Source of the DNA: Arachnia rubra
GTDB taxonomy: Bacteria > Actinomycetota > Actinomycetes > Propionibacteriales > Propionibacteriaceae
NCBI RefSeq assembly: GCF_019973735.1
Contig: NZ_AP024463.1
Coordinates: 2,170,001 to 2,234,000, forward strand
DNA: 64,000 nucleotides
Direction: 5' to 3'
The notes below the pieces were generated by a model, which was not told the DNA's origin, did not search any database, and saw only the letters and a program-made list of their open reading frames with translations. Shown piece by piece: positions 53,172-62,655 of the stretch. Within the stretch, counting starts at the first letter, position 1, and each line of letters begins with the position of its first letter. A program made the position numbers and the translations under genes.

Positions 53172-54569
53172 ATGTCGCTACCTGCCCGCTCTCCCCTGAC
53201 CGACGTCGGGGCGAAGGCTGCCAGGATTCTGGACCAGGCGCAGGCCATGGCAGACCAGCTGCGAGCCGAAACCCGGGCTGAGGTGCTTGAGATCCTGCGC
53301 CGCCACGAGGCGGAAAGAGCCGCTGCTGAGGACCTGGCGGCAGCGAATGCCCAAGCGAGGCATGAGCTAGCCGAAACGCGGGATCAGGCCCGCCAGCACA
53401 TGTCTGCGGCAGATGAAGAGGCGCAGTCCACTATGCGCGAGGCGTCATCACGCGCAGCCCGCCTGGTGGCTGGGGCGGAGCAGACCTGCGACCAGCTGCG
53501 GGCTGACGCCACGCGGGAAGCAGACCAGATAGTGCAGCGCAGCCGCGATGAGGCGGACAAGATCCTGACTGAGGCCAAGGAGGCCGCGGAAAAGATCGAG
53601 GCGCAGCGAGACGCCGAGCAAAAGCGCCTGGAGGCTACCTGGTCCAAAAGAGAGCAGGAATGCGACAAGGGCATCGCCGAGCGTACTGCGGTGGCCGAGG
53701 CCGAGACCCGTGAGCTGCTGTCCTCGGCCCGCAAGGAGGCCAAGGAAATCGTCGAGGCGGCCCACAAGGAGGCGGAACGGCTCAGGGAGACAACCACCAC
53801 ATGGCGCGAGGAGTACATAGCTGCGACGCAGGCCACAGTCGATACAGCTGAAAAACAGCGTGAGGAACTGCTCGCCTCCGCTCAGCGGGAATCCCAGCAG
53901 TTGCTCAAAGAGGCATCCTCGCAGTTGAGCTGGACCAAACAGACTGTGGCAGACCTACGAAGCAGCGTAGAGGCCGAGGTGGAGGCGAGGCGGGTGGAGG
54001 CCGCGGAGGAACTGGAGGTCTGGAAGCAGACCCAGCGCGACGACTTGGATGCCTTCATAGTCTCTCGCCGTCACGAGTTGGCGGTGGCTGAGGCCGCCAC
54101 CATCGCGGCTGTGCGGGAAGCCAACGAAAGGGTCGGCAGTCTGTTGTCGGCAGCCCAGGAGGAGGCCGAGCGAACCCGTCGTACCGCCGAGTCAGAGGCT
54201 GATACCCGCCGCCGCACCGCTGGGGAGGAGTCCCGGGAGCTGGTGGAACGGGCCAACCGGATCCTCTCCGCTGCGAAGGAGGAGGCCCGGACTCTGCGTG
54301 AGCAGACCATGACCGAGCTGGACCAGCTCCATTCGGAGCATTACACGAAACTGCGTGCCGATCGTGAGGCAGCCAAACGTGAGGTCGAACAAGCCAACGC
54401 TGAGGCTGAGCGAACCCGCGCAGAAGCCCGCCGCCGGTTGAGAGAAGCCCGCGAAGAGGTCAATCTGCTTTCCAGGCGACGTGATGAGATCACAGCCCAG
54501 TTGGGTAAACTGTCCGGGGTCATTGAGGCTTTAGCTGCCCCCGGCGACGATGAAATAGGAGACCGATGA
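53172..54569 (+). CDS. Long coiled-coil protein, DivIVA/Scy-like
   Basis: A 465-residue protein made almost entirely of Ala/Glu/Arg-rich heptads (about residues 12-440): DQAQAMADQLRAETRAEVL, ASSRAARLVAGAEQTCDQLRADATREADQIVQR and similar repeats, with a short linker and a helical C terminus (LLSRRRDEITAQLGKLSGVIEAL). No N-terminal DivIVA hairpin is visible. Such cytoskeletal coiled coils (Scy, FilP) organise polar growth with DivIVA in actinobacteria. It overlaps the next coiled-coil gene by 4 bases. The start is ATG 53172; an in-frame ATG lies 57 bases upstream. Confidence 0.75.
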   Translation: MSLPARSPLTDVGAKAARILDQAQAMADQLRAETRAEVLEILRRHEAERAAAEDLAAANAQARHELAETRDQARQHMSAADEEAQSTMREASSRAARLVAGAEQTCDQLRADATREADQIVQRSRDEADKILTEAKEAAEKIEAQRDAEQKRLEATWSKREQECDKGIAERTAVAEAETRELLSSARKEAKEIVEAAHKEAERLRETTTTWREEYIAATQATVDTAEKQREELLASAQRESQQLLKEASSQLSWTKQTVADLRSSVEAEVEARRVEAAEELEVWKQTQRDDLDAFIVSRRHELAVAEAATIAAVREANERVGSLLSAAQEEAERTRRTAESEADTRRRTAGEESRELVERANRILSAAKEEARTLREQTMTELDQLHSEHYTKLRADREAAKREVEQANAEAERTRAEARRRLREAREEVNLLSRRRDEITAQLGKLSGVIEALAAPGDDEIGDR

Positions 54570-55600
54570 CCGACGAAACATTCGCAACGGTGCGCCGGGG
54601 CTATGATCCAGCCCAGGTTGACTCCGTTCTGCGCCGTATGCGCCAGACGCACGCTGCCGCCCTGCAGGAGGCGGCCACTCAGACAGTGGAGATCAATAAA
54701 TTAAACCAGGCGCTTGAAGCCTCGCAGGGCCGTGTCACCGGTTTGCAGCAGCAGGTCTCCGAGCTCCAGGACCAGCTCAACCAGGCCCAGGCCCATGTTT
54801 CCGCGGCCGCGAACGGGACGGATTTCGCCTCTCTCGGAGAGCGGATCGTGCAGATGCTCAACCTGGCCCAGGAGGAGGCAGAGGACATCCGACTCCGTGC
54901 CCAGGAGGACGCCGAGGCTATGGAGATCCAGGTGGCCCATGAGGTTGAGCATGCCCGCGCCGCAGCGGACGGTTACGCCAACGAGACCCGTACCAAGGCT
55001 GAGGCCGATGCAGCACGGATCATCGAGCAGGCCAACCGCGAGGCCGACGAGCTCTTGGACCATGCCGATCGTGAGGCGTCAGCGCGCCGGCGTGAGGCCG
55101 AGGCCGTCTTCGAGCAGCAGCGTGCCGCTGCAGGAGCCGCAGCAGCAGAGTTCGAGGCCACGCTCGCGGAACGCCGGGAACGTGCGACAGCAGAGTTCGC
55201 CACCCAGATGGCAAACCACGAGCGCGCTCTCGCGGTGGCCAACGACAAGCTGACGGAGGCTCAGGCGGAGGCCGTCCGCGTGCTAGAGGAGGCCCATGCC
55301 TCAGCGGAAGACGAGAGGGAACGTGCGGCCACCGAGGCAAAGTCGCGGCTCGAGAACGCCCGGGTCGCAGCCGAGCGTGTCAAGCGCGAGTCCGAACGAG
55401 AGCTGAGTGCGCTTGCCGCCCGCCGCGACTCCATCACCGAGCAGCTCGCAAACGTCAGGCAGATGCTCTCCACCCTCGGAGGCAGCGCCCTGGCAATGAA
55501 CCTGTCGCCCAGCAGCCCTGCCAGCCCCAGCGAGGCCGCTGTTGATGAGGGAGCTGCGAAGAAGATCTCGCCGGCGAAAGCCACTGCCAAGGCCAAGTGA
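54566..55600 (+). CDS. Coiled-coil protein with DivIVA-type N terminus
   Basis: A 344-residue protein. The N terminus FATVRRGYDPAQVDSVLRRM resembles the membrane-curvature-sensing crossed-loop of DivIVA/Wag31. The rest, to about residue 300, is Ala/Glu/Arg-rich coiled coil (EEAEDIRLRAQEDAEAME; ADAARIIEQANREADELLDHAD). It ends in a Lys/Ala tail (AKKISPAKATAKAK). ATG overlaps the preceding gene as ATGA, so stoichiometric partners are likely. Probable polar scaffold. Confidence 0.75.
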   Translation: MTDETFATVRRGYDPAQVDSVLRRMRQTHAAALQEAATQTVEINKLNQALEASQGRVTGLQQQVSELQDQLNQAQAHVSAAANGTDFASLGERIVQMLNLAQEEAEDIRLRAQEDAEAMEIQVAHEVEHARAAADGYANETRTKAEADAARIIEQANREADELLDHADREASARRREAEAVFEQQRAAAGAAAAEFEATLAERRERATAEFATQMANHERALAVANDKLTEAQAEAVRVLEEAHASAEDERERAATEAKSRLENARVAAERVKRESERELSALAARRDSITEQLANVRQMLSTLGGSALAMNLSPSSPASPSEAAVDEGAAKKISPAKATAKAK

Positions 55601-55607
55601 CCCCCAG

Positions 55608-56012
55608 TTACTCGCGATCAGTGCGCAGGGTGAGAGCCGACAGTTCCCCAGCCACCGTGAAGGCACCTTGCCACTGACCGCGTTTGAAGAGCAGCGAATC
55701 CTGCCCGTCAGCCGTGATCTCGAACCCGGCGGCGGGCAGATTCCGTCTCAGCCAGGCGGCCAGTTCGGCTCTTGCCGGGGATGTGATGGTCAGGGTGATG
55801 TTGGATTCCAGGTCCACGCGGTCACGGATCACCAGGCCCTCGGGCAGCCAGAAGTCGGTGGGGCCGTTCCGGAATCCGAGCTGAGTCAAAGTGGCCCCGT
55901 CGCTGGGGGCGACTGCCGTCCAGGTAACCTCCGGGGTGGTGGCCTGCGGTGGTGGGGTGGTACATCCTGAGAACGCTGAGACCAGCAGCAGCCAGGCTGC
56001 AGTCCGCCTCAT
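55608..56012 (-). CDS. Small lipoprotein, unknown function
   Basis: A 134-residue protein with an N-terminal lipoprotein signal: hydrophobic AAWLLLVSAFSG then C17 (LVSAFSGC lipobox). The mature part (TPPPQATTPEVTWTAVAPSDG ... LTLRTDRE) is beta-rich without recognised family. Overlaps the NUDIX gene by 4 bases. Confidence 0.6.
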   Translation of the reverse strand: MRRTAAWLLLVSAFSGCTTPPPQATTPEVTWTAVAPSDGATLTQLGFRNGPTDFWLPEGLVIRDRVDLESNITLTITSPARAELAAWLRRNLPAAGFEITADGQDSLLFKRGQWQGAFTVAGELSALTLRTDRE

Positions 56013-56500
56013 CGGCGTTCCAGCCCCAGCACGACATCACGGGGATCATCCAGGCAGATTCGCACCTGAGCGGCCAGCCGGGCCTGTCTGGGAGCCGGAA
56101 GCCGTCCTGCCGGGAACCATCCGACGTCACTGATCTCACCGTCACCGATCCCAGGTTCCCCGCCGACCAGGCGGCCCCGGAACCCGTGATCCAGGAAACG
56201 GCACCGGTCACCGTTGGGGAAGGTGACCTCGTCCATCGCGTCCAGCCACAGCATCCGGTCCACCTCTACCTCGACGCAGGCCTCTTCCCAGGCCTCACGC
56301 ACCACCGTTTCGGCAGGGTTCTCCCCTGGCTCCACGATCCCGGAGATCGCTGACCACTCGCCGTCGTCGGCGCGACGGCAGAGCAGCACCTCCGGTCCTA
56401 TGCTCCCCTCTCGCACCACTAGGAGGCTGGCTCCGCTCAGCCACAGCGAGGCGCTTCCGATGTGGCGGCGCAAGTCGAGGATGAATTCAGGCGTTGGCAT
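56009..56500 (-). CDS. NUDIX hydrolase
   Basis: A 163-residue protein. The Nudix box GIVEPGENPAETVVREAWEEACVEVEV fits GX5EX7REUXEEXGU except that the glycine is replaced (EEACVE). The N terminus (SASLWLSGASLLVVREG) forms the first strands of the fold. Substrate is unknown. Co-transcribed with the following lipoprotein. Confidence 0.88.
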   Translation of the reverse strand: MPTPEFILDLRRHIGSASLWLSGASLLVVREGSIGPEVLLCRRADDGEWSAISGIVEPGENPAETVVREAWEEACVEVEVDRMLWLDAMDEVTFPNGDRCRFLDHGFRGRLVGGEPGIGDGEISDVGWFPAGRLPAPRQARLAAQVRICLDDPRDVVLGLERR

Positions 56501-56589
56501 GCTCCAACCCTAGTTGGGTGCGACGCAACGCAACGATCCGTAGTTGCAGCTAGACTCCGCGGCAAAGAATCCGACTCAAGGAGGCTAGG

Positions 56590-58368
56590 GTGGGCAGCAC
56601 GACCATCTCGAAGGTTCTGATCGCCAACCGTGGGGAGATCGCTGTCAGGGTGATCCGGGCTGCCCGGGATGCCGGCATCGCCTCGGTGGCGGCGTATGCG
56701 GACTCAGACGCGGATTCGCTGTTCGTCAAGCTCGCGGACGAGGCTTTCGCCCTGGACGGCGCCACCCCAGCTGACACCTATCTGAACGTCGGCAAACTCC
56801 TGGACGTGGCGCGCCGCTCTGGAGCCGACGCCGTGCATCCGGGGTACGGCTTCCTGGCTGAGAACGCGGACTTCGCCCGCGCCATCATCGATGCGGGCCT
56901 GAAGTGGATTGGCCCGCCGCCCGAGGCGATCGAGAGCCTGGGGGACAAGGTCAGAGCTCGTCACATCGCGCAAAAGGTGGGTGCCCCGCAGGTTCCAGGC
57001 ACCGTCGACCCGGTCGCCGATGCCGCTGAGGTGGTGCGATTCGCCGAGCGCCACGGCTTGCCGGTCGCGATCAAAGCAGCCTTCGGTGGAGGCGGGCGCG
57101 GCCTGAAAGTGGCCCGCACGCTTGAAGAGATCCCCGAACTGTTCGACTCCGCGACCCGGGAGGCCATCACCGCCTTCGGGCGCGGGGACTGCTTCGTCGA
57201 ACGCTACCTGGATAAACCGCGGCATGTGGAGACCCAGTGCCTGGCGGATGCGCACGGCAACGTGGTGGTGGTCTCCACGCGTGACTGCTCGCTGCAGCGC
57301 CGCCATCAGAAACTCGTCGAGGAGGCACCGGCCCCCTTCCTCAGCCACGAGCAGGTGGAGCTCCTCCGTGGCTCGTCCAAGGCCATCTTGAGGGAGGCTG
57401 GTTACGTCGGCGCCGGCACCTGCGAGTTCCTCGTCGGTCTCGACGGCACGATCTCCTTCCTTGAGGTCAACACCCGCCTCCAGGTGGAGCACCCGGTCTC
57501 CGAAGAGGTGACGGGTATCGACCTGGTGCAGGAGATGTTCCGCATCGCCGAGGGCGAGGAGCTGGGATACGACGACCCCGAAATCCACGGGCACTCCATC
57601 GAGTTCCGCATCAACGCCGAGGACGCGGGCCGCGGCTTTATGCCAGCTCCAGGCACCCTGGTCAGGTGGCATGCCCCCACCGGGCCTGGAATTCGCGTCG
57701 ACGAGGGATATCACGCTGAGATGACAGTGCCAGGCGCCTTCGACTCGCTCGTGGCGAAGCTGATCGTCACAGGGGCAGACCGCACCCAGGCCCTAGCCAG
57801 GGCACGGCGGGCACTGGGCGAGCTGCAGGTCGAGGGCATGCCGACGGTGGTCCCATTCCACCAGGTGCTGCTGGAGGAGCCTGACTTCATCGCTGCCGAC
57901 GGCAAGTTCAAGGTGCACACCCGCTGGATCGAAACCGAGTTCGCCAACGAGATCCCCGCCTATACGGGTGTGCTAGGTGAGCCTGAGGCCCTAGGCGAGC
58001 CTGAGGTAATCTCCGTGGAGGTCAACGGACGCCGCATGGAGGTGAAACTGCCCGCCGGGTTCGGCACCCGGCCCGAGGCCCGCGGCAAGACTCAGAAACG
58101 ACCGACCAGGCGTGACCGCGGTAGCGCCAAGGTCTCCGCGCCGAGCGGCAACGGGCTGATCTGCCCCATGCAGGGCACCATCGTGAAGCTGTCCGTCCAG
58201 GAGGGCGAGGTCATCGAGGAGGGCCAGGTCGTGGCGGTCATCGAGGCGATGAAGATGGAGCAGCCGCTGCATGCCCACCGTCCCGGCCAGGTCGCCAGGC
58301 TGGCCATCGCCCCAGGCCAGGCCGTGAATGCAGGTGATGTCATCTGCGAGATCACGGACCCGGAGTAG
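56590..58368 (+). CDS. accA: Acetyl/propionyl-CoA carboxylase alpha subunit (biotin carboxylase and BCCP)
   Basis: A 592-residue protein combining ATP-grasp biotin carboxylase and a C-terminal biotin carboxyl carrier domain. Blocks: [56 protein letters not shown] (glycine-rich loop), [24 protein letters not shown] and [18 protein letters not shown]. The linker (about 465-520) is Arg/Lys-rich. The biotinylated lysine is in [12 protein letters not shown] (about 20 residues before the lipoyl/biotinyl domain end). GTG 56590 has AAGGAGG upstream. Works with accD and accE; biotinylated by birA. Confidence 0.96.
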   Translation: MGSTTISKVLIANRGEIAVRVIRAARDAGIASVAAYADSDADSLFVKLADEAFALDGATPADTYLNVGKLLDVARRSGADAVHPGYGFLAENADFARAIIDAGLKWIGPPPEAIESLGDKVRARHIAQKVGAPQVPGTVDPVADAAEVVRFAERHGLPVAIKAAFGGGGRGLKVARTLEEIPELFDSATREAITAFGRGDCFVERYLDKPRHVETQCLADAHGNVVVVSTRDCSLQRRHQKLVEEAPAPFLSHEQVELLRGSSKAILREAGYVGAGTCEFLVGLDGTISFLEVNTRLQVEHPVSEEVTGIDLVQEMFRIAEGEELGYDDPEIHGHSIEFRINAEDAGRGFMPAPGTLVRWHAPTGPGIRVDEGYHAEMTVPGAFDSLVAKLIVTGADRTQALARARRALGELQVEGMPTVVPFHQVLLEEPDFIAADGKFKVHTRWIETEFANEIPAYTGVLGEPEALGEPEVISVEVNGRRMEVKLPAGFGTRPEARGKTQKRPTRRDRGSAKVSAPSGNGLICPMQGTIVKLSVQEGEVIEEGQVVAVIEAMKMEQPLHAHRPGQVARLAIAPGQAVNAGDVICEITDPE

Positions 58369-58379
58369 TCCTTGGCCTT

Positions 58380-59183
58380 CTACTGGGCCGACGGCAGGAA
58401 CTGGTCCATGTCGAGAGCGGGCAGGGCAGCGCTGGGCACGCTGACCACCCTCGCTGGGATGCCCGCGACGGTGGTGCGTGGTGGGACGTCCTTCAGCACC
58501 ACGGAGCCCGCCCCGATCTTCGCTCCCTCGCCGACGCGGATGTTGCCGAGCACCTTGGCCCCAGCACCGATCATCACGCCCCGCCCGATCTTGGGATGGC
58601 GGTCGCCACCGACCTTTCCGGAACCACCGAGAGTAACCTCGTGCAGCATCGAGAAGTCATCCTCGACGACGGCGGTCTCGCCAATGACCACGCTGGTGGC
58701 GTGGTCGAACATGATGCCCTTGCCGATCTTCGCCGCGGGGTGGATGTCGACAGCGAAAACCTCCGAGATCCGCGACTGCAGGTACAGGGCCAGAGCCCGG
58801 CGATCACGTTCCCAATAGGAGTGCGCCACCCTGTAGGCCTGGATGGCATGGAAACCTTTGAAATACAGCAGGGGGCCGGCGTACCCCGAGGCGGCAGGAT
58901 CGCGATGGACCACAGCCTGCAGGTCGGCACGGATAGCGTGCTGGATGCACTCCTCGTCACGCAGTACATCGAGAATGATGTCGCGGAGGCTGAGCGCCGG
59001 GAGGGTGGCGTTGTCGAGCTTGGCGGCGAGAATATATGCCAGGGCAGTCTCAAGATCCGGCTGGCTGAGCACGACATGTGACAGGAACCCGGCCAGTAGT
59101 GGCTCGTTGGCGGCAGCCTCTGCGCACTCGGCACGGATGGATTCCCAGATCAGGTGGTCGGCGACGATACGTGCAGGATCCAT
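58380..59183 (-). CDS. cysE: Serine O-acetyltransferase
   Basis: A 267-residue CysE of the long, E. coli-like type, making O-acetylserine for cysteine synthesis. An N-terminal helical domain (to about 140) precedes left-handed beta-helix hexapeptide repeats: DIHPAAKIGKGIMFDHATSVVIGETAVVEDDFSMLHEVTLGGSGKVGGDRHPKIGRGVMIGAGAKVLGNIRVGEGAKIGAGSVVLKDVPP. Catalytic His is in IMFDHAT. The 163 bases upstream of its start (59184-59346) show no gene but mark the beginning of the AT-rich region. Confidence 0.96.
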   Translation of the reverse strand: MDPARIVADHLIWESIRAECAEAAANEPLLAGFLSHVVLSQPDLETALAYILAAKLDNATLPALSLRDIILDVLRDEECIQHAIRADLQAVVHRDPAASGYAGPLLYFKGFHAIQAYRVAHSYWERDRRALALYLQSRISEVFAVDIHPAAKIGKGIMFDHATSVVIGETAVVEDDFSMLHEVTLGGSGKVGGDRHPKIGRGVMIGAGAKVLGNIRVGEGAKIGAGSVVLKDVPPRTTVAGIPARVVSVPSAALPALDMDQFLPSAQ

Positions 59184-59346
59184 TGCTTCTCCAAATCGGT
59201 CGAGTGGTTGTCAGCCTAGTGGAAGCCGACGCCACTTGCAGGTTCCAAATAGTTGGCCATCATCCACAGGGCACATGCTGACTGATAAAACAACAATCAC
59301 TGACAGCAAGATCAAAGATACTCTAAGTTAACCTCGACACCAGTCT

Positions 59347-61266
59347 TCAGAGAACTCGATATATCTCATTGTTTTCCCCAAGAAAGCGAACAGTACTTTG
59401 ATACTTAGGATATGAATTGCTTAGAGCTAATTCAATAGCATTCACCCCACCGGGAAGTTCCGCCCCGCACCCCAGGGAGTCAATCTGCCGCGAAAATAAT
59501 TCAGAAAACTCTCGCCCCAGCGACCCCCCTTTTCGTATGACCGACTTGAGCGCAGGGTGGCCCTTATCAAGTCTCAACAAGATCACCGCAGCAGCAACCC
59601 ACGAATCTATTTCACCCAAGAGATATGCCTTGACAATCGCATGCATGTCAGCAGGAATATCATCGACTTTGGCGACTTCCTCAAGAAGCCTCTCCCTAAG
59701 AGAATTATTTAGCTCATCCAAACGACCTAACTCATCGAAGCCAGTTTCGAATAACCGCCTCGCCTCAGCACCTCCATACCCAGCGATTCTGGTTAAGCCA
59801 AGCAGGTCAACGATCACAGAAATAGCAACCTTCAAACAAGCAGCGCTATCTCCAACAGAAGAGCCATCGACGGCATTCACCTCTTCAAGCACATCAGACG
59901 CTTGAACAAACTCCCCACTCCAGAACAATGATTCCGCAAGATTAAATCTCGCTTTCGCATCTTCAGTCGAGAGAGATAACTGAGCACGATACATGTCAAC
60001 CGCAGCTTTATACGCTTTGATCCGCCACGCCGAGTGCCCTGCAAGCCCAAATGCGTCTTTCCTTTCGCCATATCCGCCACCCGGAATTGACACGCAGCAA
60101 TAGAACATGAGGAAGCTGACAAAGAATTGGACAGAGTAGCCACCAGGAGAGAAATGGAATAGATTTCCAAGGTTATAACAGCGACGAGCGACTTCGGCAG
60201 GTCGAGAAGCAGCGTGGTTTTCAACCATTTCGAGAGAAGCACGAAACAACCTATCAAGCTGCTCGTTATCAAGACCTCTTCCAGCAGACTTAAAAAGTAC
60301 TCCGTCGATCAAATCCGACTCACCCAAGGACCCAGATTCACACTGGCTCACAAAATCATCAACAGCTACACGCAGAAGGGTCGCCGGCAATTTTTCTCCT
60401 TCCAGAATTGCCGACAACTCTTGTGAACTTAGATCTAAAATCGACCCGTCGCTGTTTTCCGCCAGCAGAAACAAGCCATTGAAAATGGTTAGCGGATCAA
60501 AGTCGTCCTTATCATCGAACCCCGCCGCCAAGACCACCCCTCCGGGGTCTGGCCAAATCAGCGGCGCTTTCACGGTTCCGAATTCCTTTGGTAACAGCAT
60601 TTCCAATAACCAGAGACTTTCCTGATCGGGAGCAATGCCGACAACAAGTATCAAGTTCGGCATACCTATGAGCATCAGCGCCAGATTGTCTCGAAAAGAT
60701 GGTTGCGCCATGTTGTGACCACCCGGCATAAATAGACCTTCATAGCGCGTTGCGATGAATTGCTTTAGCCCCATCACGGGTCGAATCCACACCTTGCAGC
60801 GCGTTGGTATCTCCTGATGCGCAGCCATTCTGCGCACCTCAGTATCGGTAAAGCACCCCTGGCTCTTCTTTAAAGCAATAATATAGGTCATGGCGGTTTT
60901 CACTGCCCAAACTGCCAGATATCGCGTATCGAGACCGCTTGCATGGACGGTGGAACTCTTCATGATCACGGGCGAGAGAACACGCTTCACCTTCGCCTCC
61001 AAAATACTCATCCAACCGTTGTTGCATTTGGAACAAACCGGAGCAGTGATTTGCGGAACCAGCTTGGCGGCATTGACATTTTTAGGAACTGCCACAACTC
61101 TACCGTTTTCAATGCAAAGATCAGCATATTCGTAAGGCATTCTCTCTCCATGCGCATTTGCCAATAAGTTTTTCGCCATGGGAGACTGGCGAAGCCATTT
61201 TGGCCAAACATGTTCCTTGGTCTGACGCCCCGCTCTTCCACACATAGGACATTTCCACCTGCCCAT
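59347..61266 (-). CDS. AT-rich gene: HNH-like zinc-finger protein with TPR-like helices, unknown function
   Basis: A 639-residue protein; no close family recognised. The N-terminal 90 residues carry C6-x2-C9 (CPMC), E18-H19 (KEHVWPKWL) and C78-x2-C81-N-N (CSKCNNGWMSILE), a pattern seen in many uncharacterised HNH-like proteins. The usual second catalytic histidine is not evident, so nuclease activity is unproven. The middle (about 100-400) is a mixed alpha/beta region. The C-terminal 240 residues are helical, with a TPR-like stretch (YRAQLSLSTEDAKARFNLAESLFWSGEF). Two 60-base lines I counted were 42 and 48% GC, against about 65% in neighbours. AAGGA precedes the ATG. Likely acquired. Confidence 0.6.
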   Translation of the reverse strand: MGRWKCPMCGRAGRQTKEHVWPKWLRQSPMAKNLLANAHGERMPYEYADLCIENGRVVAVPKNVNAAKLVPQITAPVCSKCNNGWMSILEAKVKRVLSPVIMKSSTVHASGLDTRYLAVWAVKTAMTYIIALKKSQGCFTDTEVRRMAAHQEIPTRCKVWIRPVMGLKQFIATRYEGLFMPGGHNMAQPSFRDNLALMLIGMPNLILVVGIAPDQESLWLLEMLLPKEFGTVKAPLIWPDPGGVVLAAGFDDKDDFDPLTIFNGLFLLAENSDGSILDLSSQELSAILEGEKLPATLLRVAVDDFVSQCESGSLGESDLIDGVLFKSAGRGLDNEQLDRLFRASLEMVENHAASRPAEVARRCYNLGNLFHFSPGGYSVQFFVSFLMFYCCVSIPGGGYGERKDAFGLAGHSAWRIKAYKAAVDMYRAQLSLSTEDAKARFNLAESLFWSGEFVQASDVLEEVNAVDGSSVGDSAACLKVAISVIVDLLGLTRIAGYGGAEARRLFETGFDELGRLDELNNSLRERLLEEVAKVDDIPADMHAIVKAYLLGEIDSWVAAAVILLRLDKGHPALKSVIRKGGSLGREFSELFSRQIDSLGCGAELPGGVNAIELALSNSYPKYQSTVRFLGENNEIYRVL

Positions 61267-61358
61267 AAAGTTTTCCTTTCTCTTCGGAGCCCACTATCCC
61301 AACAGCCGGCCAAGTCAACAGGCATCTTGGAGTAACGCAAGTAAATTTTACCAAAACC

Positions 61359-61374
61359 CTCGGGGCGACCCGAG
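61359..61374 (-). terminator. Small hairpin downstream of the broken lipoprotein
   Basis: CTCGGG (61359-61364) / CCCGAG (61369-61374) with a GCGA loop, 7 bases beyond the lipoprotein's stop. A G/T-rich stretch (GGTTTTGG) follows on the minus strand. Confidence 0.5.
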
Positions 61375-61381
61375 CAGTTTC

Positions 61382-61889
61382 TTATTTGTACAGGGACAGG
61401 TCGAGCAGTTGCATGCCCTGCGAGCTGTAGGAGATCGAGACCCGCATATTGTCCTTGATGAATTCGGTCTGTTCCATGCCGGGAATCTCGTAGGAGAGCG
61501 TTTTCTCCTGCCAGCTGGGAAGCTGCCGGTACTGCTCGACCAGCCGTGTATACGATTCCTGGCTCTTCACGCTCCATTTGAGGGATGTGAGGTTTGACAT
61601 GTCATTGACGACGATGAGTCGTTTCATTCTCTTGAAGCGGCAGTTCTGAGGGCCAGGTTGCGGGTATTTCTCTGCCCTTGACCAGTTCCGAGGTCAAGGG
61701 ATCATTCGGGCCGCTGGCCTCCCCGGCCGCGGATGACTCTGCGGCGTTTGGCGTCGCCTGAGAGGTTTCGGCGCTTGCCTCGAGGGAAGGCGCAGTCTGC
61801 GTCTGCCCCCCGCTGCAGGAGCTCAACCCCAACACGGCAGAAATGACACATAAAAGCCCGGCAAAACCGAGTTTTCGTCCTGTATCCAT
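61382..61889 (-). pseudogene. Lipoprotein gene split by a one-base frameshift
   Basis: The upstream frame starts at ATG 61889, with GGGAG upstream, and gives a lipoprotein signal (LGFAGLLCVISAVLGLSSCSGG, lipobox Cys at about 25), a Ser/Ala-rich linker and EIPATWPSELPLQEN. It then ends at 61602. The downstream frame, from about 61627, continues RLIVVNDMSNLTSLKWSVKSQESYTRLVEQYRQLPSW. Removing one base from a TTT run (61622-61624) joins them as LQENERLIVVNDMS to a roughly 168-residue protein. Small secreted-lipoprotein families with this shape exist in actinobacteria; the exact family is not identified. Confidence 0.65.
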
Positions 61890-61970
61890 CACGACTCCCA
61901 TGAACTTCGATGTTCCTACCTTGAGTATCCGCCAAGCATATCTGCTACAACCCCGGGTAAGCTCGGTTGC

Positions 61971-62561
61971 ATGACCGCAGAGTTGCGTAACGCCCAGCGC
62001 GATGAGTTCTGTCGCGTGTTGTCCATGGTCGCTCCGGATGCCCCGACGCTGTGCTCGGGTTGGACCGCGTTCGATCTCGCCGCGCACATCTGGATCCTGA
62101 ACCACGAGCCCCTCGCCTGGGCGGGAATGCTGCTGCCGCCGTTCTCGTGGCTCACGGACCGGGAGATCCGGCGGACGAAGGAACGGTTCTCCTACGCCGG
62201 GCTGGTCGAGGAGATCCGCACCGGCCCGGCGTCCTTCGCGTGCATGCCGACCGATCCCCGGGAGGATCACCGGCACTCCCTCGGCGAGTACTTCATCCAC
62301 ACCGAGGACGTGCGCCGCCCGAACCGGCTGCCCAAACAGGAGATCTCCCCCGACCTGGCCGAGGCCCTGTGGCGGCGTCTCAGGACGGCCTCCTGGCAGC
62401 TGCACCCGTTCGCATCCTGGGAGTTCCGCACCCCGCAGGGTGGCCACGGGAGGATCGGGCGCGGCCCCGTCACCAAACAGATCACGGGCGAACCCGGTGA
62501 ACTGCTGATGTGGGTGTACGGGCGCACCGAGGCCGCCCGGGTGGAGATCGTGAAGTTCTGA
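61971..62561 (+). CDS. TIGR03085 family protein (DinB/MDMPI-like metal-binding fold)
   Basis: A 196-residue actinobacterial TIGR03085 protein. The N-terminal helix bundle starts MTAELRNAQRDEFCRVLSMV and contains PTLCSGWTAFDLAAHIWI, with a conserved His. The downstream EYFIHTEDVRRPNRLP motif supplies two more His/Asp ligands typical of DinB/mycothiol-maleylpyruvate-isomerase-like proteins. A C-terminal SCP2-like segment is suggested by VTKQITGEPGELLMWVYGR. Substrate unknown. Confidence 0.85.
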   Translation: MTAELRNAQRDEFCRVLSMVAPDAPTLCSGWTAFDLAAHIWILNHEPLAWAGMLLPPFSWLTDREIRRTKERFSYAGLVEEIRTGPASFACMPTDPREDHRHSLGEYFIHTEDVRRPNRLPKQEISPDLAEALWRRLRTASWQLHPFASWEFRTPQGGHGRIGRGPVTKQITGEPGELLMWVYGRTEAARVEIVKF

Positions 62562-62655
62562 GGTTCACAGGAAACGCACTGGCTTCTCAGGGGAAACCCA
62601 TCGTTGCGAGCCCAAGGATTCTTCCCAAGGGACGAAACCGAAAGGCGGGACAGCA

